From Selaginella moellendorffii (taxonomy: Eukaryota > Streptophyta > Lycopodiopsida > Selaginellales > Selaginellaceae): DNA of 64,000 nt. The DNA lies in NCBI RefSeq assembly GCF_000143415.4, contig NW_003314266.1, positions 1-64,000 on the forward strand, read 5' to 3'. Under the pieces are notes generated by a model. It saw only the letters and a list, made by a program, of their open reading frames with translations. It was not told the origin of the DNA and did no database searches. Numbering within the stretch: the stretch's first letter is position 1; each line of letters starts with the position of its first letter. Positions 57,101 to 64,000 of this stretch are shown here, piece after piece. A program made the translations under genes and the position numbers.

Positions 57101-57309
57101 AGCATTATTTATCTTGAAAAAAAAAAACTCGGGAGAGTCAGGATGGCTAGACCAAGGAGAAACATGTTGCCTGATTAAAAACTCATTGGACATCGACAAA
57201 GCCGTGCACAGCAGGAGCAATACACAGGAGATGGACAAGCAGCGCAAATCCACTATGGCATGCTTCGTACGTGAACATCCACTTATCCACATACGAAGGC
57301 AGTAGCTTC

Positions 57310-58268
57310 TCATCCTATCAAAATAAACCATGCGAAGCTTGCCCGGACTAGTGGCTTACCTCTCGGTTTATGAAACGCGTAGACATGCACGAAGTTGTGA
57401 CCAGCCACGACACCAAAGGCCAGTTGCCTGCGGGGCTGGGACGAGAACATCTCCCTCACACCAAGAATCATCCTTCCCACTGCCCAGCCATAGTGAATTT
57501 CCTCGCTCGAAACTTGCAGCATCCACACCACCTTAGACCAATCCAGGGTGTCGTCACTAACGTCGACAGGAGAAGAACCTTGCACGAAGTAGAAGCTCCC
57601 AGTGAAGCAGTTGCTGGAGATCATATGGTTCTCGACAGGTGCTTCCCGGATGATTATGTTGAGCAGGGCACGGAACCCATACATGACTGCCACTTCCTCC
57701 TGCTTGAACAGATTGGTGACGAGCGCTTCTTCTTCTGGATCCTCAAAGCCTCCCAACGCCAAGTGCCACCAAGAATCCCAGTTCGCCATCGCAGCCTGCA
57801 GCTTTAGCTGCAGCTCAGTGCTAACACCCAGAGAGGTGGAAAAGAGTCCGTCCTCAAATTTTGCATCCTCGATGTTCAAGTCCAAGGCTGCACAATCCAG
57901 CCCTGCCTCGCGCACCTCCTTTGGCATACCTGTGCCAGGAATATCATATCATCACAAGGAAAGGCTGGAAGATCATAATATATGATCATATGAACACTAG
58001 AACGTTTACTTGGATCGACTACACCCTTGCCCACAAGGCCCTTGGCAATCCATTGTGGCACACCCCAATCAACAAGACGCCCAGTGTAGACCCTTTGATC
58101 TCTAAAGTCCGCTGCTTTGCAAATGCCCTTGCTCACCAGCAAATCCGCCACCCTCTCCTTGTCCGAGCTAGGTAGCGATGGAAACACTCTTTCTAAAAGT
58201 TGGCGCACCGGTGTGACCTTTGGAATGCGTTTGCGCTGGAGAGCCTCCCACATCTCCCTCGTCGCCAT
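57310..58268 (-). CDS. Unrecognised plant protein, two or three exons
   Basis: Start ATG at 58268 (MATREMWEALQRKRIPKVTP). Exon 1 is 58268-58010 and exon 2 is 57929-57310; donor GTAAAC and acceptor CACAG join as DPS-MPKEVREAGLD. The product is about 292 aa, or 277 aa if a further 45-nt in-frame intron (57359-57315, GTAAGCC...GATAG) is removed. Both forms use the same TGA. The N-terminal 80 residues are helical with a repeated LLVSKGICKAADF / LVDWGVPQWIAKGL pattern. The C-terminal part (GSFYFVQGSSPVDVSDDTLD, VVAGHNFVHVYAFHKPRG) looks like a globular domain that I cannot name. It is transcribed divergently from the RING/PHD gene, start codons 271 bp apart. No signal peptide or membrane segment. 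Confidence 0.75.
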
Positions 58269-58539
58269 AAGCCAATCGCGCTAGAAATCGTGTTTAGCCA
58301 AAAGCTAACCTAGGATTGAACCCAAGACCTCTCCACAGAGTTATATAGTTTGTACGGCCATTTTCTCCGTACCCCATAGTCTTTGTGCAAGGTTTTACAG
58401 CGCGCAATGGAGGCGCTCCAAGGCGCAGCGATCGGGAATGCGTTGCCGCTCGGCGATCCTTCACTCTCAGAAATCCAGGTACTGGATCGCCTTAGGTTTC
58501 TCTTTGCCCTGTGCTCAGCTTGGATCCGACCGCTAGAAA
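58269..58539. promoter_or_regulatory. Shared 5' region of a divergent gene pair
   Basis: 271 bp between two start codons. It includes an upstream ATG at 58407 in a different frame (MEALQGAAIGNALPLG) that overlaps the RING gene start and could be a uORF. An intron-like GTACTGG...GCTCAG stretch lies within it. No TATA box is clear. Confidence 0.45.
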
Positions 58540-61500
58540 ATGGAGAGCGAGAGGAGATTGTGCGGCATTTGCGACGCCATTGTCGTGGAAAGGGGTTTGC
58601 TCGACTGCTGCGACCATATGTGAGTGCCGGTTTCTAAGCTTGCGACTTTAACTCTTCTTCTTCTTCGTCTTCTTCTTCCAGGTTTTGTTTCTCGTGTATC
58701 GAGGACTGGGCTACCGTGACGAATCTATGTCCAATGTGCAAGGCACAGTTCAAGTTCTTGACGTTCTTGGCGACTGTAAGTCTTGTTTTTTTTTTTCTTC
58801 TTGCTTTTCTCGCCGCAGCTATCTAACTAGAGCTCATGCTTAGAAATGTCAAGAATGACGAAGCGATTCAAGGAAGGAATGAGAATTCTTTCGTTGAAAC
58901 AAGGTACTGGATCGATCGACCTCGCATACTGTGTGTGCTGCTCCTGATCATCGTGCTGTAGGGTGGCTGAAGAAGCCTTCTCTTATTTTATTGATGAGGA
59001 GGTACCTTGTTCTTGGGTTTGGAGTGTTAAGATTGACACGGCTGATTCTTCCAGGCTATCGCGTGCCTTGATGGCGATGACTGCAAGCTCCGCATGCAAG
59101 CACTTCAAACAGCGTTCGTGGATACATCCGTGGCTTGTGATAAATGCGATCGCTGGTATGAAAGTCTCTGTTACTACCTAGCTGCTTTAATAATCTCGCT
59201 CGTGAAATCTTCAGGTACCATGCTTGCTGTGTTGGCTTTGATCCTGGGAAACCAAACGAGCGAACCTGGCTCTGTCCAAGGTACAATATCTGGGTTTGGA
59301 CTGGTTGCTGATTGCGTCGCCAGGTGTGCTCTCCCTAACGAAGCCGTGGCTGACGAGCAAAAGGAAACTGTTACGGAGAAAAGTGCTAAACATGAAGAGG
59401 TTGCTGCGTCGATGAGCTTCGCTTTCATGGAAACAGGAGAGTCGGCTATTGTGATATCCATGGTTGGCGGGAAGGAAGGCAATGCGCAAGCGGAGCCTAG
59501 TAGTTTACCACCTTCGTCATCGCTTCCAGAGCCCCAGGAACACACAAGCCTTGACAAGCTTCTTGAAGATTTGGGCAAGCAAAATGCATCTGTTCATAAC
59601 GACGAAGAGGGGCAAGAGCTTGAGGAGTTCGAAGAGGAACAAGAGTTTAAGCACGACGAGAAAGACGTAGAAGAGGAGTTTGGAAACTTCGGAGAGGAAC
59701 AGCAGCTGGAAGATTTCGGTTTTGAAGATGCTGAGGAAGAGCAAGAGCTGGACTTTGTGGAAGAGCAACAACAGGGACAGGAGGTAGAAGATTCTGAACA
59801 GAGAGACGAAGAACCTTGTCAAGATTTTCAGGTGGAGCCTCAGGTTTCGATTGACAGAGAAGACGTCGGACAGGAGTTGGCTGGGCCAGCCACGGACTTT
59901 GTTCCATCCGAGACTCTTCAAAACGTGACATCAGAAGCCGACGTCGAGATGAAAATCGAAGAACTCGTCAGTGATGATGACTCCGACGTTAAACTCAGGT
60001 AAGAACTATTTTTTCATTCACAAACTTTGACACTGAAGGACGTACAGGCATCAGGTTGTCAAAGGTCGCGCTGTAGCGGAGGATTCTTCAGAAAAGCAAA
60101 ACCAGACAGATGGGAAAGGCGTGAGAACCAGAATTATAATGAGGAGGGATGTAGACGACCAATCTCTTGCTGAAAAAATTCGCCGGCAAGTTGTAGAAGC
60201 GGCTGGTGGCGATGGAGCACAAGTATCCAACGAAAATCTATTGGCTGCTTACAAGGCAGCAATCGTCAAACGGGATGGACCAAAGCAGAAAAAGGCGGTC
60301 GACACTGCCAGGAAAAACTTGAAGAGAAAGCTATATGGTGGTATACGTGGTCGCCAGGTTTATGATAGGGACTGGGACGTCGCATTTTGGAGGGACAAGG
60401 TCCTGGGTGACAAGCGAAGAAAACCGGAACAAGAAGAGGCAGAGAACACCGAGTCTACTCCTCAGCAACCTGATTCGATACTTGACAGGCTCTGCTTTGC
60501 CGACTGCTCATTGCTTCCGAAGAAGGAGGGCTTCCGGCCTCCGCCAGTGACCGAAGACAAGCCAAGGCCGAAGCCGACCTTACACCAAGCTTCCAAAACG
60601 TTGGAAGTGAAAACTGAGGTGCCGGCCGATGGAAATGCTGAGAAGGACAAGAAACAATGGGCGCTTGAGCTTTTGGCGAGGAAGAACAAGCAGCAAGTCC
60701 GGTCCACTCATGATACATTGAAGGGAAACTTCGTGCATCTGGTAAAAAAATCTAAATGAGACTCTTTGATGTTCTAACGTGTGTTCTCTGGCAGCCAAAA
60801 CTTCCTATCGACATGAGACCATCTATAGAGCCTAATCCTCGAAGCAAAATTCCGAGTGCTGTTAGACAGGTGAGGTCCCCTACTCTTCTTTTCTCTAAAA
60901 CATTTTCCCGTTATTTTCAGATTCAGCTGAACCGGTTAACGGACCACTACTTGAAGAAGGTCAAGATTGGAAGAAATCAAGCTTCCGAGGATGCAGTGAA
61001 CGCTGCGCTTTCGAAGGAAGCTGAGATCTTTTTAAGATCGAACAGTAAAGGCGTCTATGTCAATCTCTGTGCAAGGGCTTTGGCTCAAGGAGACGCTCCA
61101 CCAGCTAAGGCCAACGTCGAGACGAACAAGGATGTTGTTGCTGAAGCCTTGGTGGCGGCCGGTTTGGTTTCAGATTCTCCTCCCGGAAGTCCTCTCCCTC
61201 AAGAAGAAGCGGCTGCTCAACCGGCTGCTCAACCGGCTGCTGATGTTATTGAAGCTCCAGAGGCACAAGAACCATCTCGGGGTACCGAGGTTTTAACGAA
61301 TCCAGGGTCGGGGAAGCAGGGAATAACTGCGTTACTCGAGCATCTCAGGAAAGAAGAGGAACCAGAATTACCGGGACTGGAACCAGTTTGTACTCCTTCA
61401 GGTAAACTCTTGGCTCGAAGTTGTGCAATTTACTCAAGCATGATTCGCAGAATCCAAACAAGAACAAGCGGATGTCAAAAGCGAAAGCTTACACGTTCCG

Positions 61501-62407
61501 GAAGGTGGCTCAAATGCAGCTGACGAAAGTGACTCAAATGCAACGGATGCTACTGTGTCTGCGAAACAGGAAGATACTACAGCTCTGACAAACGAAGAAA
61601 CAGTCAAAGAAAAGGAGGAGGAGAAACAGAAGCCGTGCAAAGTTGCAGGTAATCGTGTTGAATCGTATGCTTTCTTTAATACCTCGTCAACATTGCAGAT
61701 AGCGAAAAAGATATTGAGAAGACCGTTGATCACAAGGAAGGTGTCAAGAACCAAGAAAATGCGAAAGTTGAGGCCATAAAACCCGAGCAAGACCCTACAG
61801 CCACCAAAGCTCACGTGGACAGGCGCACGGACAGAAGCTCGAGAAAACACCCGAGGGATCCCGCCAGGCCGGACAGGCATGCGGCGAGGAAGAAGGAGAA
61901 AGTCGGCCCCGAGGACCCGATGAGCGACGAAAAATTCTCGGAGCTGGACAGCCGCATCGACCGAGTCAGGAACAGCATCGCGCAGCAGTTCGGCGAGAAC
62001 AGCGACATCGCCCAACAGATACGTGAGAGCTCCGGGAGCCAAGCTCCAAAGCCTCGAAAGCCAACGCCGGATCATCCTCGAAAGCACCAGAGATCGTCTC
62101 CATCCGTGCAAGAACAGGTTTTTTCGTGCATTTTTCTTTGGTTTTTCGTGCTTGTGTTTTGATCGTTTGTTGGCGTGATCATCAGGTGGAAATGTATGTC
62201 AAGGAACACATAAGACCACTGTACAAGAGTGGTGTGATCATGGCCGAGCAATACCAGTGGACTGTGAGCAAGACTACTGCCAAAGTTATGCAGCATCACA
62301 AGGACGCTCCCTCGGCGGAATTTCTCATAAGCGAAGGCGGAAGAGTGAAAAAATTGGCCGAGCAATACTTGCAAAGGTTTGCGCAAGAGAAGAAGGAATC
62401 AAAGTAA
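58540..62407 (+). CDS. PHRF1-like: PHRF1-like RING and PHD finger protein
   Basis: Thirteen exons: 58540-58619, 58682-58775, 58854-58903, 58962-59001, 59055-59155, 59215-59280, 59324-59998, 60048-60741, 60795-60869, 60921-61401, 61451-61648, 61699-62117, 62186-62407; about 1,064 aa with all junctions in phase. The RING (residues 8-46) is C8GIC11, C24xH26, C29FSC32, C43PMC46, a C3HC4 pattern. The PHD (92-145) is C92, C98, C116DKC119, H124, C127, WLC142PRC145. A long acidic Glu/Gln-rich region follows (59,570-59,990), then basic segments. The C-terminus ([20 protein letters not shown] ... [15 protein letters not shown]) resembles the SRI-like module of PHRF1/SCAF proteins, which binds the phosphorylated RNA polymerase II CTD. 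Predicted nuclear E3 ligase/chromatin reader linked to transcription. The exon 3 acceptor (58852-58853) is my choice to keep frame. Start chosen because upstream ATG 58407 is out of frame with the RING. Confidence 0.85.
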
Positions 62408-62607
62408 TAAAAAAAGTATCGTCTTTTTGGCCACGTTGAAGATACGTTCCTCGTGACAATATAGACGTGGCAGGATCGACTTGCATAGGTTAGGGTTTAT
62501 CTTTGTTTGGAGGGGAAGAATCGATCGATCGATAGCGGAGATTTGCGAAGGTAATTTCTTGCATCGCGCTTCGCGATTTGTGAGTGATCGGTGCTCTCTC
62601 TCACAGC
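62408..62607 (+). promoter_or_regulatory. Terminator/promoter interval between two genes
   Basis: 200 bp. AATAAAAAAAG overlaps the PHRF1-like stop codon region (62406-62416) and may act as a polyadenylation signal. The downstream half is the 5' UTR of the next gene. A GATCGATCGATCGAT run lies at about 62521-62533. Confidence 0.4.
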
Positions 62608-63173
62608 ATGGCGGCGTCTTTGATTGCATGCGTTCCAGTGACGATCCCACGGCAATGTAGCGGATTTGGCAGCAGCTCCTCCTCCCTGGCAGCGTCGCCG
62701 CGCAATTGCAGCGTGAGATGTCGCGCTTCCTCGGAGAATGGATCCCACTTCGCCCAATTTCTCAACCTAGATGCTTTCGACAACGCTCTCCAGGTAAGAT
62801 TTTGGGCTTTGCTGGGATGTTCTTAACTGTTCTTCCGTGGTTTCCAAGGTTTTCCGCGATGAATCGAAGGGAATAGTTTGCTATCGGACCCCGACTGGAG
62901 AGATCACTTGCGAAGGCATCGACGAGGGTCCTCACTTCGAGCCTGCTGCCGACAATCAAAAGGGGTAAGGAAGGATCCTTTTTCTTGTCTTCCTTTCGTG
63001 TTCTTGGGATAGTTTTCATGGTTTTTCTCTTTGTTTCCGCAGACTTTTCCTTTCGCAGCTACTGTTTGTCAAAGGCGCTGAAGAACCACTCGTGAATGTA
63101 CGATTTTTCTTGATTTTTTGTTGCTGTGATGAATCGAATCTAACACTTTGGATGATAGGGAGCTGGAATTTAA
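62608..63173 (+). CDS. Small chloroplast-type protein of unknown function
   Basis: Four exons: 62608-62793, 62849-62964, 63043-63097, 63159-63173, giving 123 aa (last exon GAGI, stop TAA). Residues 1-45 are rich in Ser/Ala with basic residues and few acidic ones (MAASLIACVPVTIPRQCSGF), like a plastid transit peptide. The mature part (FAQFLNLDAFDNALQVFRDE, GIVCYRTPTGEITCEGIDEG, ending EEPLVNGAGI) is conserved-looking, but I do not recognise the family. All introns are GT-AG and 55-80 nt, and phases agree. Confidence 0.8.
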
Positions 63174-63765
63174 GTAAAGGACTATAGCGATGATATTGTT
63201 TCGTTAAAGTATGACTAAAGGATCACACCAGAGCGTGTTATGTTTCAAAGCAAAGCCTAAATGTGACGGGGGGAACCATGTAAATTCTCATACCCTATCA
63301 ATCTTTGTTGATATCACTCGATTATTAAATTACTGGAAAGATCCAACGGCCTGGATCGCGACTCGTTTGTGCGGTCCAGATCGTTTAGAACTTTAGCCGG
63401 CTTGGCCACGTGAAGGGCAGTCAGTTAGTTACTAGCGCCATCGCTCAAGAACCCTACCGCGCCCTCTCAGCGAAGCTGATGAGGGAATGGCGCCTCATGC
63501 CGCCGTGAGGGCGCCAAAGGAGCAATCGATCGGCATCGATCCATTCCGGTAATCAAAATTTGGCATCGCAATGCCGGATCCAAGGAAGCTGCCTTGGTGA
63601 TCTTCCCCTAGGGTTCTACGCATCGCGGGGGATGAGAATCACGATCTCGGTAAGCAAAATCTGGATTTCTTTTGTTCTTCGTCGATTCTCATCGAAGCCT
63701 TCGCTCCAGAGCGAAGAGATGAGGTGTGGAGCGTGAGATTTCGACTTGGCATTTGTTGATAGATC
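63174..63765. other. Intergenic region and 5' UTR of the next gene
   Basis: No ORF of note. A GTAAGC donor at 63650 and a TTGATAG acceptor at 63762 suggest a 113-nt 5' UTR intron ending three bases before the next ATG. GAGGGCGCC-type motifs around 63,480 are unexplained. Confidence 0.4.
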
Positions 63766-64000
63766 ATGGGAAGGTATCAGAGTCCGCTAGTGAAACACGA
63801 TCTTTCCCGGCTGGAGGACCCCGAGAGCCGGCACATCGCTCTCACGTCGCTCAAGAACTGCGTCAAGCAACTGGAAGCCGAGTGCCTCCCATTCTTCCTC
63901 GACCAGATCAGCGAAGCTCATCACGATATCTCTCGCCCCTACGTTATCTCCCTCTACGAGGACATAGCACGGACACACCAAACGCTGCTGGTACCTTACA
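63766..64000 (+). CDS. SINE1-like: SINE1-like armadillo-repeat protein, first coding exon (partial)
   Basis: ATG at 63766 opens 75 codons to 63990, followed by donor GTACCT; the gene continues past the window. The reading starts MGRYQSPLVKHDLSRLEDPE, then ALTSLKNCVKQLEAECLPFF and YVISLYEDIARTHQTLL. This pattern (MGR..SP...L..L..D..SR..A...LK..VK.L....P.FL.Q) matches the N-terminus of plant SINE1-type ARM proteins, which bind SUN proteins at the nuclear envelope and link to actin in guard cells of Arabidopsis. Only the first ARM-like helices are visible. The identification rests on pattern memory. Confidence 0.7.
   Translation, partial: MGRYQSPLVKHDLSRLEDPESRHIALTSLKNCVKQLEAECLPFFLDQISEAHHDISRPYVISLYEDIARTHQTLLVPY

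Noticed and set aside
58407-58637. ATG 58407 as the start of the RING gene
   Set aside because: Its frame does not encode the RING, and splicing the GTACTGG...CTCAG stretch leads to a stop codon.
63190-63215. Another end of the 13-kb transposon family
   Set aside because: TTTCGTTAAAGT matches the TIR core, but flanking bases diverge and no partner end is found nearby.

Overview
The window looks like a repeat-rich chromosome segment of a land plant, most likely a lycophyte such as Selaginella. This is inferred from very short GT-AG introns (about 40-80 nt), plant-type Ty3/gypsy chromoviruses and TRIM elements with tRNA-iMet primer sites, a SINE1-like armadillo protein, and a protein with a chloroplast-type N-terminus. 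About 85% of the window is transposable element or decayed AT-rich DNA. Only the last 7 kb is a compact run of apparently intact host genes.

Layout. 1-789: a gypsy RNase H fragment fused to the right-hand end of a DNA transposon. 790-5697: a minus-strand gypsy element whose 5' LTR is split by an inverted solo LTR. 5698-8850: LTR debris, a Gly-codon minisatellite, a TRIM element and GC-rich repeats. 8850-18780: AT-rich DNA with a decayed transposase, a 285-bp MITE and one intact bulb-lectin-like ORF. 18780-28795: LTR retrotransposon pieces, including a chimera with two different LTRs and a long non-coding element. 28796-41839: a 13-kb terminal-inverted-repeat transposon. 41840-49046: more LTR pieces, a TRIM and fragments. 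49310-55196: a second gypsy chromovirus. 55197-57100: AT-rich remnant. 57310-64000: four host genes.

The most interesting object is the 13,044-bp transposon, with 4-bp target duplications (AAGT) and matching TIRs. It carries two divergent genes. On the left (minus strand) is a DDE/RNase H-like transposase (DUF7869-type motifs). On the right (plus strand) is a large multi-exon gene that appears to join an unknown N-terminal domain, a ParB/sulfiredoxin-like domain, a DNA-methyltransferase-like segment, an acidic linker and an FCP1/HAD-like domain. More than 20 copies of a 22-bp palindrome (core GGCRTGWGGCCWCAYGCC) are scattered through the element, many inside its mini-introns. A 285-bp MITE in the same window carries the same TIRs, a 4-bp target duplication and two copies of the palindrome. 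I infer a transposition system with dispersed operator-like sites, possibly recognised by one of its own proteins. Both genes are interrupted almost only by in-frame stop codons, so this copy is probably recently dead.

The host genes are: an unrecognised minus-strand gene; a divergent 13-exon RING+PHD protein with an SRI-like C-terminus (PHRF1-like, predicted RNA polymerase II CTD/chromatin link); a small plastid-type protein; and the first coding exon of a SINE1-like ARM-repeat protein cut by the window end.
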